NCBI GenBank assembly: GCA_016872605.1
Contig: VGZI01000024.1
Location: 1 to 48,161 of the forward strand
Source of the DNA: Planctomycetota bacterium
GTDB lineage: Bacteria; Planctomycetota; Planctomycetia; Gemmatales; Gemmataceae
Length of the DNA: 48,161 nt
Direction of reading: 5' to 3'
Positions 33,817 to 42,656 of this stretch are shown here, piece by piece. How positions within the stretch are numbered: position 1 is the first letter of the stretch; each line of letters opens with the position of its first letter. The notes under the pieces are model-generated. The model did not search any database. It was given only the letters and a program-made list of their open reading frames with translations, and was not told the DNA's origin. Both the position numbers and the translations under genes were made by a program.

Positions 33817-34754
33817 GACTTCTCCGTATCGCGCCGCGGCTCCGGTCTCAGGACGCCCGATTCATCTGCATACGGGACCGGCTGCCCGCAGAGCCAGGCT
33901 TCAATCATCGCATTCACAGTCTCGGGGGCTTCTTGTTGCACCCAGTGCGAGACGTTCGGCAGGTAGCGAAGCGTAAAATCGCGTACCAGCTTCTCGGTTC
34001 CAAACGTCAACTCCTTGCCGAGCGCTGCGTCGTGTTCGCCCCAGATCAGGAGCGTTGGGACATCCAACATTGTTCGCTCGAATAGTGATGCGTCGCGGGC
34101 CGACGGCAGATGACGCATCAACGCCCGATACCAGTTCAGCATGGCCGTCAGCGCGCCGGGCTGCAGTGCTTGTTGGCGATAAACCTCCAACACGTCGTCG
34201 GGAAATTGGGATTTGTCGATAGCCATGCTCCGGAATGCGTCCGCGATTGCTTGCGCGCGATTCAAACCGAAGAGCCATTCTGGCAGAAACGGGATCTGGA
34301 AGAAGAAAATGTACCATGAACGCATGATCTGCGGGTAGCGAAATAGATTCTTGAAGAACAGGGCAGGGTGCGGCAGATTGAGGATGATCAATCGTGCGAG
34401 AGGTCGAATGCGCCGCAAGGCCAGGTTCCAGGCCAGGGCAGCGCCCCAGTCGTGAGCGATCAACACCGTCGACGATTTGCCGGCGGCGTCGATCAAGCCC
34501 GCGACATCGGCGACGAGGTGATGGAGGGCATAGTCGTTGATGCGCGCCGGCCGGCTGCTGCGCCCGTAGCCGCGCAAGTTCGGCGCCCACGCCGTGAAGC
34601 CGAGTCGCGCCAGGAGTGGGAGCTGATAGCGCCACGAAAAAGAACACTCGGGAAAGCCGTGCAAGCATAGGGCGAGCTGATCGCCGCTGCCACACTGGTC
34701 GACCTCGAAGCGCAAGCCATTGGCGGAAACGAATGTCGTCGAAATCTCGGCCAA
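33813..34754 (-). CDS. Alpha/beta hydrolase, epoxide hydrolase/haloalkane dehalogenase-like
   Basis: A 313-aa alpha/beta-fold hydrolase. HGFPE (32-36) forms the oxyanion region; Asp102 in AHDWGAALAW is the nucleophile; GEHDAAL carries the second acid and SHWVQQEAPE the catalytic histidine. An aspartate nucleophile with HGFPE points to epoxide hydrolase or fluoroacetate/haloalkane dehalogenase activity. The start is a TTG at 34754 with AGGGGTGAG upstream, since no ATG gives a full N-terminus. It overlaps the VOC gene by four bases. Confidence 0.88.
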   Translation of the reverse strand: MAEISTTFVSANGLRFEVDQCGSGDQLALCLHGFPECSFSWRYQLPLLARLGFTAWAPNLRGYGRSSRPARINDYALHHLVADVAGLIDAAGKSSTVLIAHDWGAALAWNLALRRIRPLARLIILNLPHPALFFKNLFRYPQIMRSWYIFFFQIPFLPEWLFGLNRAQAIADAFRSMAIDKSQFPDDVLEVYRQQALQPGALTAMLNWYRALMRHLPSARDASLFERTMLDVPTLLIWGEHDAALGKELTFGTEKLVRDFTLRYLPNVSHWVQQEAPETVNAMIEAWLCGQPVPYADESGVLRPEPRRDTEKS

Positions 34755-34810
34755 GACTCACCCCTGGGAGCCACTCGCCATCGTGTGCCATCAAGTAACG
34801 TATGTCTCTT

Positions 34811-34908
34811 ACCACAGAGGCACAGAGACCACAGAGAAAATGCATGAAGGAACTGAAAATTTCTGCCTGCCTCCTCACTTCAGTCAATTATCTCTGTGCT
34901 CTCTATGA
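34811..34908. repeat. ACAGAGGCACAGAG-type repeat arms
   Basis: ACCACAGAGGCACAGAGACC at 34811-34830 and, reversed, CTCTGTGCTCTCTATG near 34892-34907 form a looser inverted pair of short repeated phrases. It lies upstream of the DoxX-like gene and of the hydrolase gene. Confidence 0.55.
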
Positions 34909-35019
34909 CGCTGTTGCAAATACCTCGATTCTCGCCTGGCCCGAGAGATTTCGCGAAACGGACCGACTTTCGTATTATTTCCGTAGAGTCGCGCCCGTTC
35001 CTATCAAGGAGACATCACC

Positions 35020-35382
35020 GTGGCATCTGAAACTCAACCCGAAAGCAGTACCGGCTGGACGTACTGGCTCGGCTGGTTCGTCACGCTCTTGGTCTCCGCC
35101 GCATTGGCCATGAGCGGCGTTTTCAAGATCGTCGGCCCTCCCGCCGGATCGCCTGATTTCGGCTGGCATTCCAGTTCACTGATCGGCTTGGCCATTGTCG
35201 AACTCGGCTGCATGGCGCTCTATTTGTGTCCGAGCACTGCAATCTTGGGCGCAATCTTGCTCACCGGTTACCTCGGCGGCGCGGTCGCGACGCATGCGCG
35301 CTTGGGCGACGCTTTTCTGGCGCCGATTATCATGGGAGTTCTGGCGTGGCTTGGCTTGCTTCTTCGAGAGGAGCGGGTGTAG
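35020..35382 (+). CDS. DoxX-like small membrane protein
   Basis: A 120-aa four-helix membrane protein of the DoxX-like type. The GTG at 35020 follows CAAGGAGACATCACC. Helices are near 15-35, 55-70, 73-91 and 100-115; AMSGVFKIVG in the first helix and GAVATHARLGDAFLAP between the last two are typical of the family. Members are linked to thiol and redox homeostasis or to unknown membrane functions. It is seven bases from the next gene, and the two look like one transcript. Confidence 0.75.
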   Translation: MASETQPESSTGWTYWLGWFVTLLVSAALAMSGVFKIVGPPAGSPDFGWHSSSLIGLAIVELGCMALYLCPSTAILGAILLTGYLGGAVATHARLGDAFLAPIIMGVLAWLGLLLREERV

Positions 35383-35388
35383 TCGCTA

Positions 35389-35967
35389 TTGCCCTGGCGG
35401 ACCGACCCCTCAGCATCCGGCGCCGCGCTGGCGAAGACCGGCGCAATCATCGTCGTCATCCTCGGACTTATTGGGGCGCTCACTGTTGCCATGCCGTCGG
35501 CGTATCGGGTGTCGCGCAGCGTCGCGATAACGGCAGCGCCGTCCGACGTTTTTCCGCACGTCAACGATTTTCACAAATGGAAAGCCTGGACCCCCTGGCT
35601 CGATGACGATCCCAATGCCAAGGTGACCATCGACGGCGCGCCGGGAAAGGGCGCCACCTACCAATGGGTCGGCAACGGCAGCGTCGGCGAGGGCAAGATC
35701 ACTATCCTCGAAAGCGACGCCAACGAACGCATAAAACTCAAGCTCGATTTCGTGCGCCCCATGGTCAGGACGGCGGAAGCAGTGTTCACGTGCAAGAAGG
35801 AAGACGACAAAACCCTCGTCACCTGGACCTTCGTCGGCGAACGCGACCTCGTCGGCAAAGCGCTCGGCGCCGTCATGAGCATGGAAGCCATGATCGGTGG
35901 CCGTTTCGACGAAGGACTCAAAAGGATGAAGGCGGTCGGGGAAGGAAAGGAACCACGTAACAAGTAG
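35389..35967 (+). CDS. SRPBCC-family protein, membrane-anchored
   Basis: A 192-aa protein starting at TTG 35389. One N-terminal transmembrane segment (about 16-35) is followed by an SRPBCC/START-like lipid- or ligand-binding fold (VSRSVAITAAPSDVFPHVNDFHKWKAWTPW, then GPM-like strands, ending FDEGLKRMKAVGEG). The W(x)pW motif after the first helix is typical of YndB/CoxG-like members. The gene follows the DoxX-like gene closely. No catalytic residue can be inferred. The start could be slightly different, but the domain is unambiguous. Confidence 0.75.
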   Translation: MPWRTDPSASGAALAKTGAIIVVILGLIGALTVAMPSAYRVSRSVAITAAPSDVFPHVNDFHKWKAWTPWLDDDPNAKVTIDGAPGKGATYQWVGNGSVGEGKITILESDANERIKLKLDFVRPMVRTAEAVFTCKKEDDKTLVTWTFVGERDLVGKALGAVMSMEAMIGGRFDEGLKRMKAVGEGKEPRNK

Positions 35968-36207
35968 CCAGCCTGCTATCGATGAGTTTATCACAGGTGA
36001 ACGCGGCTCGACGGCGCTACGCAATCCGTGACTCGGTGTGCCCTGGACTTCCGTCGGTCTATGCAACGATGCCGAAGACTCAGTTTGTGTGGCCGCACGC
36101 CAAGACAAAGGCGACGACGCGCTTCGTTGCTGAGATTGTTCTTGCATTCCACAGCCGATGGGTGTTTCATATAGTTCCAGAAGGCCCTTTGCTCACGGGA
36201 AGACCCG

Positions 36208-39200
36208 ATGATGAACACTCCGAGCTTCCGATCGTTTCTCGTTCTCCTCATGGTGTGCCATGGAGCCGCGAGCGCTACCGGCCAATCGCCCGAACTTGAG
36301 AAAAACGCTCGGGCCATTCTGGAGATGCACTGCTTCAAGTGCCACAGCCATCACGCGGGCAAGGCCAAGGGCGACTTGATGCTGGACACACGCGCTCTGA
36401 TGCTCCAGGGGGGCGACAGCGGGCCCGCATTGGTCGCGGGGCATCCAGAGAAAAGCTTGCTCATCAAGTCAATCACGCACGAAGACCCTGACCTGAAAAT
36501 GCCTCGCAGTGCTCCCAAGTTGTCCGCGGCAGACATCGCCGTGTTAACGGCATGGGTGAAAGTCGGCGCCCCCTGGACAGATGCTCCCGCGAAAATGGGG
36601 CTGCGAAAGCCGGGCAATATCACCGACCAGGATCGCCGTTACTGGGCGTTTCAGCCGATCAAAGCCGTAGCGATTCCAGCTGGCAACGGCACGTATCCGC
36701 TCGATCGATTCATTCGCGCCCGCCTTGAGAAGGAAGGCCTGGCGTCTTCGACCCTTGCCGACCCTCGAACTCTCATTCGCCGCATTTACTTCGACGTGAT
36801 CGGCCTACCCCCGAGCGCCGAGGAAATCGAAGACTTCACGGCCGCATGGACGGCGCCCAATGCGAACCGCGAGGCGATCTGGGCCGGCGTCGTCGATCGC
36901 TTGCTCGCCAGCCCACACTACGGCGAACGCATGGGCCGCATGTGGCTCGACCTCGTTCGCTTTGCTGAGTCCGACGGGTATCGCCTCGATTCGTTCCGCC
37001 CCTACGCCTACCGCTATCGCGACTACGTCATCAAGTCGTTCAACGACGATAAGCCTTATGATCGATTCGTGCGTGAGCAGATCGCCGGCGACGAGTTGTA
37101 TCCCGATCACCCGGATGCATTGGTAGCGATCGGCTTCCTTACGCATGGCATCTATGAGTTCAATCAGCGCCACGTTCGCAATCAGTGGAACGAGATGATA
37201 AGCGAGGTCGTTGACGTCACCGGTGAAGCGTTCCTGGGGCTCAGCGTCGGGTGCGCCCGATGCCACGATCACAAGTTTGATCCGATTCTGCAAAAGGACT
37301 ACTTTGCTCTGAAGGCGTTTTTCGACGGCGTGATGCCCAGCGAGGAGTTGCCTTACGCCACGGCGGCGCAGCAGGCGGAGAACGCGAAAAAGCTCGCGGC
37401 ATGGGAGATCAAGACGGCGGCGATTCGCAAGCAGATCGCGGCCATCGAAGACCCCGTGCGAAACAAGGACCGAGCCTATGCTACGTCGAAGTTCCCACCC
37501 GACATTCAGGCGATGCTCAAGAAGCCTCAACCTGACCGCAACCCGCTGGAACATCAACTGGCAACCTTGGCATTCCGCCAGGTGATTTTCGAATACGAGA
37601 AGCTTGACACCAAGATCAAAGGCGCGGAGAAGGATCGGCTTTTGGCATTGCGTAAAGAGCTGGTGAAATTCGATGCCGACAAACCTGCGCCGCTGCCGAT
37701 GTGCCAATCGGTTCGCGAAGTCGGCGTCCAGGCGCCGCCGACGCTGATGCCGAAGAAGACATCACCGATCGCGCCGGCGTTTTTGACGGTGCTGGGAGCG
37801 GAGGCGCCGTCCGTCACATCGCCAAGTCATCAGGCTTCCAGCGGTCGGCGAGCCGCGCTGGCCCGATGGATAACGCGGCCCGATCATCCGCTCACCAGTC
37901 GCGTGCTTGTCAATCGCATCTGGCAGCAGCATTTCGGCGCAGGCCTTGTCTCCACTGCCAGCGACTTTGGCAATCTCGGCGAGAAACCGAGTCATCCAGA
38001 ACTGCTCGATTGGCTATCGGCACGCTTCGTCGCGGACGGCTGGAGCATCAAGAAACTGCACCGACAGATCTTGACGTCGCAGACTTACCAGCAATCGTCG
38101 CGCGGAGACAACGCGGTCGCTCGGCAAAAAGACCCTGACAACCGCTTGCTCTGGCGCATGGCGCCGCGCCGCCTCGACGCCGAGCAGATTCGCGACGCCA
38201 TGCTCGTGGTGACGGGCAAGCTCGATCGCAAGGTCGGCGGTCCGAGTGTCGAATTTAAGGACCCGCGGCGAAGCGTATATCTGAAATGGTTGCGCAATAC
38301 GAAGGAACCGTTGCTCGAAGTGTTTGACATCCCCGATGGCTTCACCAGTTCCGCGCGTCGCAATGTGACGACGACATCGCCGCAAGCGCTGTTCATGATA
38401 AACTCGCCGCTGATGATCCAGCACGGCGAACGTTTCGCCGACCGCTTACAGAAAGGCAACGAGACGACCGAAGACCAGAAAGTGGATCGCGCCTTTCGCC
38501 TGACGTTCGGGCGCTCACCCTCCAGCAAGGAGTTGCAGATCGCGAAGGCGTTTTTGACGGAACAACCGAAGCGGGTCGTCGCGCCGAAAGAAAAGACAGC
38601 GACGTACGAGACGGCTAAGATCCCGTTCCATGACGGAAAGGCAGCGGTGATCACGCCCGGCAGCGCACAGGCTCGTTTTCAGGTTGCCGCCGGCGCCAAG
38701 CTTCCAACGGACCAGTTTACCCTTGAAGCGTTCGTGCTCCTCAAGAGCGTTTTCGACGACGGCCAGGTTCGTACCATCGCTGCCCACTGGAACGGCGACA
38801 CCAAGGGCAATGGCTGGAGCCTCGGGGTCACCGGCAAGAAGTCGGCCTACAAGCCGCAAACCCTCGTCCTGCAGCTGTGGGGCAAGGACGCCGCTGATAA
38901 GGCCGCCTACGACGCAATTTTCTCCGGCTTGCAACTGCAACTCAATCGGCCCTACTACGTCGCTGTAAGCGTCAATCTCAAGGACGCTGGCGAGAAAGGC
39001 GTAACGTTCTATCTCAAGGACCTGTCCAACGACGAAGAACCGCTCGGCGTCTACTCGACGACTCACAAGGTCGTCAAGTTCGCCGCACCACGCGGAGCGT
39101 TCACGATCGGCGGGACGGTAGGCAAACTCGAACGCTCCTGGGACGGCATGATCGACGACGTTCGCCTCTCCAACATCGCGTTGCCTCTGAAACGCTTGCT

Positions 39201-39417
39201 ACTGCACGAGAACGCCGTCACCAAGGACACCGTCGGTTTCTGGCAATTCGAAACGACTCCGGGCATGCTGAGCGATTCGTCGCCCAACCGATTGACACTC
39301 GATCGATTCGGTACGGCGGGCTCGTCGGCGTCGGCAGCGATAGACCCGCGCCGAGCCGCCTGGATCGACTTCTGCCAGGTGCTGCTGAACGCCAATGAGT
39401 TTCTGTATGTCGATTGA
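36208..39417 (+). CDS. DUF1549/DUF1553 (PSD1) cytochrome-domain protein with LamG insert
   Basis: A 1069-aa exported protein, common in planctomycetes. A signal peptide (to about 25) precedes a planctomycete-type cytochrome c domain with CFKCH (42-46) and the distal Met in LKMPRSAP. DUF1549 follows (from about 160, LDRFIRARLEKEGL) with a second haem-like motif CARCHDHKFDP (349-353). DUF1553 starts near 545 (RRAALARWITRPDHPLTSRVLVNRIW). A LamG/concanavalin-like domain (about 805-1015) is inserted before the terminal WIDFCQVLLNANEFLYVD, normally contiguous with DUF1553. Substrate is unknown; carbohydrate breakdown is often proposed. Confidence 0.9.
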   Translation: MMNTPSFRSFLVLLMVCHGAASATGQSPELEKNARAILEMHCFKCHSHHAGKAKGDLMLDTRALMLQGGDSGPALVAGHPEKSLLIKSITHEDPDLKMPRSAPKLSAADIAVLTAWVKVGAPWTDAPAKMGLRKPGNITDQDRRYWAFQPIKAVAIPAGNGTYPLDRFIRARLEKEGLASSTLADPRTLIRRIYFDVIGLPPSAEEIEDFTAAWTAPNANREAIWAGVVDRLLASPHYGERMGRMWLDLVRFAESDGYRLDSFRPYAYRYRDYVIKSFNDDKPYDRFVREQIAGDELYPDHPDALVAIGFLTHGIYEFNQRHVRNQWNEMISEVVDVTGEAFLGLSVGCARCHDHKFDPILQKDYFALKAFFDGVMPSEELPYATAAQQAENAKKLAAWEIKTAAIRKQIAAIEDPVRNKDRAYATSKFPPDIQAMLKKPQPDRNPLEHQLATLAFRQVIFEYEKLDTKIKGAEKDRLLALRKELVKFDADKPAPLPMCQSVREVGVQAPPTLMPKKTSPIAPAFLTVLGAEAPSVTSPSHQASSGRRAALARWITRPDHPLTSRVLVNRIWQQHFGAGLVSTASDFGNLGEKPSHPELLDWLSARFVADGWSIKKLHRQILTSQTYQQSSRGDNAVARQKDPDNRLLWRMAPRRLDAEQIRDAMLVVTGKLDRKVGGPSVEFKDPRRSVYLKWLRNTKEPLLEVFDIPDGFTSSARRNVTTTSPQALFMINSPLMIQHGERFADRLQKGNETTEDQKVDRAFRLTFGRSPSSKELQIAKAFLTEQPKRVVAPKEKTATYETAKIPFHDGKAAVITPGSAQARFQVAAGAKLPTDQFTLEAFVLLKSVFDDGQVRTIAAHWNGDTKGNGWSLGVTGKKSAYKPQTLVLQLWGKDAADKAAYDAIFSGLQLQLNRPYYVAVSVNLKDAGEKGVTFYLKDLSNDEEPLGVYSTTHKVVKFAAPRGAFTIGGTVGKLERSWDGMIDDVRLSNIALPLKRLLLHENAVTKDTVGFWQFETTPGMLSDSSPNRLTLDRFGTAGSSASAAIDPRRAAWIDFCQVLLNANEFLYVD

Positions 39418-39421
39418 AAGT

Positions 39422-39472
39422 GCCGCGCACGCAGTAAGCGCCGCCACGCCGACCGCTTAGTTCGTGCGCGGC
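39422..39472. terminator. 19-bp inverted repeat after PSD1 gene
   Basis: Arms 39422-39440 and 39454-39472 match at 16-17 of 19 positions (GCCGCGCACG...TAAGCG). The following TCTTTG is only weakly T-rich. It starts five bases after the PSD1 stop and is a likely terminator. Confidence 0.55.
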
Positions 39473-39506
39473 TCTTTGACGGCGCTTGACTGTGACAAGG
39501 AAACCC

Positions 39507-40490
39507 ATGGACTTTGCACGCCTGATCAGCGAGTGCCGCCAGCGCTATGCGTGCGAGCCGTTTTGGCTCTGGCGATTGTTCGGTGCAAAGGGCCGGCCGA
39601 CGTACGATCCACGCGACACGCCTCATCCCACTCTTGCCGACCATTACGACATTCTTCTAGATCACGGCCAGGTTGTGTGGGGCGCGGTGGCACAAGCGAA
39701 CGCAGGCCTGTTCTCGCCGGGAGACACAGATCTGCCCGCCGTCACGATTTACAGCCCCGAGCCGCATTACGATTCCCATCCGCGCGATCTTAGCAGCATT
39801 GGCTACGCGGCGTATGAACTGAAAGGCTTCGTTCCCGACGAGGACGATCTCAAGCCACTCGCCGCGCGCATGACCGATGAATACGACGCGACGCCGCGCG
39901 GCGTCATCTCGCGGCGGCTCGCGGGTGGACACGAAGTCTACTCCGGCGCCACGCTGTTTCATCGCAGCCGATTGCCGAACCGCGTCTTGAGCGGACGCAT
40001 CTTTCCGATGGTGATCGCGCCGGCGCATACCGACATGAACATGGTCCTACCCCTGGCGTACTGGGCAGGCGAACTGTTTGCCAGTTGGCGACGGCTCGAA
40101 GATCTTCTGGAGCAGTCGCCGTTGACACATGACGCTGAGAAAATCGCACACGATGCCCCCAAGCAACGCTTCGTTCCCGGGCAGCGCAAGTTCGACGACG
40201 GAATTCCAATCAAGGTCTCCGATACGGCCGCCCTGGCATTCCGCCGGGCGATCGCCAGCAACAATTCGAGCAAGACTTCCTATGCGGCGGTCGGCTACCA
40301 CAAATCCGGCCCAAAGACCGGCGATCTCTATGTCGACATCGCCGACAACTAAGATCCGAGCCAAGAGCATTGTTACGAGAGCAACGGCATTCGCGTGCTG
40401 ATCCCCATCGACCAAGAGCATCGCTTCCAGGGAGCACTTCTTGACTATTCCGAGATGCTCGGCGGCTTCACCGTACGGTTTCCGGAATAG
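39507..40490 (+). pseudogene. Hypothetical protein with HesB/IscA-like C-terminus, interrupted by in-frame TAA
   Basis: From the ATG at 39507 (AAGGA before it) the frame runs 281 codons to TAA at 40350-40352, and continues in the same frame for another 45 codons to TAG at 40488-40490. The last stretch before the TAA (IKVSDTAALAFRRAIASNN) and the part after it (CYESNGIRVLIPIDQEHRFQGALLDYSEMLGGFTVRFPE) line up with the start and the end of the HesB/IscA fold, so one codon seems to have become a stop. None of the three iron-sulfur cysteines of the family is kept. The N-terminal 230 residues are unrecognised. Either a shortened product is made or the gene is dying. Confidence 0.65.
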
Positions 40491-40500
40491 AATCATCTTC

Positions 40501-40556
40501 AGAGCCTGAAGCGTTAGCGAAGGAATGCGGCGGCCTTCGCTAACGCTTCAGGCTCT
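40501..40556. repeat. Perfect 23-bp inverted repeat
   Basis: Arms 40501-40523 and 40534-40556 are exact reverse complements with a 10-bp loop. The arms start with AGAGCCTGAAGCG. It lies ten bases after the end of the HesB-like frame and 41 bp before the DinB gene. Confidence 0.85.
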
Positions 40557-40597
40557 GTCGCGCAGCGCCTGTCCTACTCATTAACGAAGGAGCAACC

Positions 40598-41083
40598 ATG
40601 ACCTTTGCCGACTTGATCGAATCGCTCGATTTCAACCGTGTCAAGACCCTGGCGTTCATCGACACGCTCGCCAAACAGTCGGATGTGCAGAAAGTGCTCG
40701 CCTGGCGTCCAGGGCCGGGGCGAGCGCATATCGCCTGGCAGCTCATGCACATCGCGGCGACAGATGATCGCCACGTCCACGTGCGCATGACCGGAGGCCA
40801 ACCACAAGAGCCGAAGCTGGTGGAGCGCTTCGCCGGCGGCAGCACACCGGATGACGAGGTGCCGACGCTCGAGGCGATCAAGAAGTATCTCGAATCGCAG
40901 CGCAACGAGTTGTTGGCCCACCTGAAGAAGCTGCCGGATAGCGCCCTGACGACCAAGCCCAACGAGCAAGCCCCGTGGACGTACAAAGAATGGCTCAAGG
41001 TCCTCGCCTGGCATGAGGCCCATCATCAGGGCCAGGCGCATTCGACGTTCAATCTGTACAAGGTGGCGCACGGGATCAAGTAG
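40598..41083 (+). CDS. DinB-family protein
   Basis: A 161-aa four-helix-bundle protein of the DinB/YfiT superfamily. The metal-ligand histidines appear as His51 (WQLMHIAATDDRH) and the cluster HEAHHQG at 139-145. Members are metal-dependent enzymes, often thiol transferases or of unknown function. The ATG at 40598 is preceded by GAAGGAGC. A GTTTAGCG palindrome at 41086-41134 separates it from the convergent ceramidase-like gene. Confidence 0.87.
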   Translation: MTFADLIESLDFNRVKTLAFIDTLAKQSDVQKVLAWRPGPGRAHIAWQLMHIAATDDRHVHVRMTGGQPQEPKLVERFAGGSTPDDEVPTLEAIKKYLESQRNELLAHLKKLPDSALTTKPNEQAPWTYKEWLKVLAWHEAHHQGQAHSTFNLYKVAHGIK

Positions 41084-41085
41084 CT

Positions 41086-41134
41086 GTTTACGTTTAGCGC
41101 TCGCTCGGCCCTGGGCGAGCGCTAGACGATAAAC
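41086..41134. repeat. GTTTAGCGCTCGC palindrome between convergent genes
   Basis: Arms 41086-41106 and 41113-41134 are inverted copies of GTTTACGTTTAGCGCTCGC with one gap and about two mismatches. Position between convergent stops suggests a bidirectional terminator. It is the clearest copy of a family also seen at 17546, 18871, 22769 and 42568. Confidence 0.7.
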
Positions 41135-41142
41135 AGGAATTA

Positions 41143-42555
41143 TCACTTCCGCACGCGGGCTACCTCGCGATGCACCGCCGCCACGATCAACTCCTCGATG
41201 CGCGGGCCCCACGCGCACGGCATCCCGTAATAAATCATCGACGTATCGCCTTCGTAGCGGCCTTCCTTGAGCACTTTAAGCGACGGGATGTACGCCATCA
41301 CGTCGTTGGCATATCCGGCTACCCAGACCGCCTCACCCCTGGCCCCTCTCCCTGAGGGAGACGGGAACGCGGCCAGTTCCTTTTTGAGCCGCAGCGAGTA
41401 CTCGACGGTGACTTCGCCTCCCAGCGCGATCCAGGTGAGGTCGTCGCCGAGTCGCCAGGCCTGTACCGGATACGGGTACATTCTCTTGAGCGAACCGGTT
41501 TTCTCCAGCTCGGCCAGGAGCGACTTCGCGCGGGCGACGATGAAGCGGTCCTTGCTCATCGTGTCTTGAACGACCTTCTCGCGCGTCGGCAACTCGCCGA
41601 ACGGAATGTCCACCGTCGCGTACGCCGCCTTGAGTGAGGGGCGAGCCGGCGCCATCGGAGCGCGAAGGACTTGATCGACTGCCTCGGCCAACTGCTTTCC
41701 GTAGGCTTCCGCCAGTTCGTTCTTGCGGCGCGGCAATGGGTTCTGGTCGGCTCCGCATCCCGCGAAGAACAACGCCGTCGCATTGGGATAACGTTTTTCA
41801 AGCTCAAGCTGTGCAAAGCCCGGATAGTCACCGGACCAAAGGTAGAAATCCATCACTGTCGCGTGACAAGCGTAGCCGAAGACGATCGCACGCACGTTGG
41901 ACGATCCGGAAGCGTCAGCGACGGGGCTTCGCACGCACAGGACTGGCACATCATGATCGACCGGCCCCTTGAGTTTGCCGAGCGCTCGCAGTTCCGGCAC
42001 GTTCTTCTCGACGTTCTCTCGGCGATTCGTTGCGAACGTCGCGAATCCTGTCGCCCAAGAAACGTTCGCCGGTTGCAGGTTCTTGGCTGCGGCGCCGACG
42101 ACATCGACCAGCTTCATGTGCAGGTCTTGCGTGTAATCCCGGACGAGCTTGGTCTGCTTATCGTCGAGGTTGTACATCGAGAATAGATTGCGCCCCACGA
42201 CCGGCCCGCAGTGGGTGTGCGACACCGACAACATGATCTCGTTGCGATCGAAGCCATGATGTTTCTTGATGTCGGCGCAGACTTCGTCGGAAAGCGTGCG
42301 ATCAATGCCGACGAGGTCCATCGTTACGATGACGCAGCGTTTGCCGGCCGTATCCTGCAGAACGAGCGCCTTGGCCCACAGGTCGTGGACTCTGCCCTCG
42401 GCAGGCTTGTTGCGGCCGCCGTAGCCGGACATCCACATGTACTCGCGCGGTGTAATGACAGTCTTGGCGACGCCGGCCTGCCAGGTCTTATCCTGACCAT
42501 GGACCAACGCGGGAATCAACAAGAACAGTAATCCGACTAACACACGACGAACCAT
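41143..42555 (-). CDS. Neutral/alkaline ceramidase-like exported protein
   Basis: A 470-aa protein with a signal peptide (about 1-21, ending VHGQ) and the N-terminal domain of neutral/alkaline ceramidases: GVAKTVITPREYMWMSGYGGR, MDLVGIDRTLSDEV and LSVSHTHCGP (metal His residues). Where true ceramidases carry the catalytic serine in a GNxSPN-like segment, this has AGCGADQNPLPRR, as other planctomycete homologues do, so ceramide cleavage is doubtful. Around residues 395-409 a Ser/Gly/Arg-rich stretch (PSPSGRGARGE) is encoded by a repeat at 41330-41367. The start follows the signal peptide. Confidence 0.82.
   Translation of the reverse strand: MVRRVLVGLLFLLIPALVHGQDKTWQAGVAKTVITPREYMWMSGYGGRNKPAEGRVHDLWAKALVLQDTAGKRCVIVTMDLVGIDRTLSDEVCADIKKHHGFDRNEIMLSVSHTHCGPVVGRNLFSMYNLDDKQTKLVRDYTQDLHMKLVDVVGAAAKNLQPANVSWATGFATFATNRRENVEKNVPELRALGKLKGPVDHDVPVLCVRSPVADASGSSNVRAIVFGYACHATVMDFYLWSGDYPGFAQLELEKRYPNATALFFAGCGADQNPLPRRKNELAEAYGKQLAEAVDQVLRAPMAPARPSLKAAYATVDIPFGELPTREKVVQDTMSKDRFIVARAKSLLAELEKTGSLKRMYPYPVQAWRLGDDLTWIALGGEVTVEYSLRLKKELAAFPSPSGRGARGEAVWVAGYANDVMAYIPSLKVLKEGRYEGDTSMIYYGMPCAWGPRIEELIVAAVHREVARVRK
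41330..41367. repeat. CTCACCCCT-type repeat inside a coding region
   Basis: Bases CCTCACCCCTGGCCCC followed by TCTCCCTGAGGGAGA contain a palindromic TCTCCCTGAGGGAGA. Repeats of this look are common between genes in many bacteria. Here it is in frame within the ceramidase-like gene and encodes about 12 extra residues. Confidence 0.65.
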
Positions 42556-42567
42556 GAATCGCCTCCC

Positions 42568-42642
42568 CGTTTAGCGCCCGCGCGGCGCCACGCGTTCGCA
42601 GGATCCACACGGTTCATGCAGGCGCGCTGCGAACGCTAAACG
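42568..42642. repeat. GTTTAGCG inverted pair
   Basis: CGTTTAGCG at 42568-42576 faces CGCTAAACG at 42634-42642, with GC-rich GCGC-type sequence on the inner sides. It fills the gap between the ceramidase-like and cytochrome genes. Confidence 0.6.
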
Positions 42643-42656
42643 AAATCAAAACGAAA

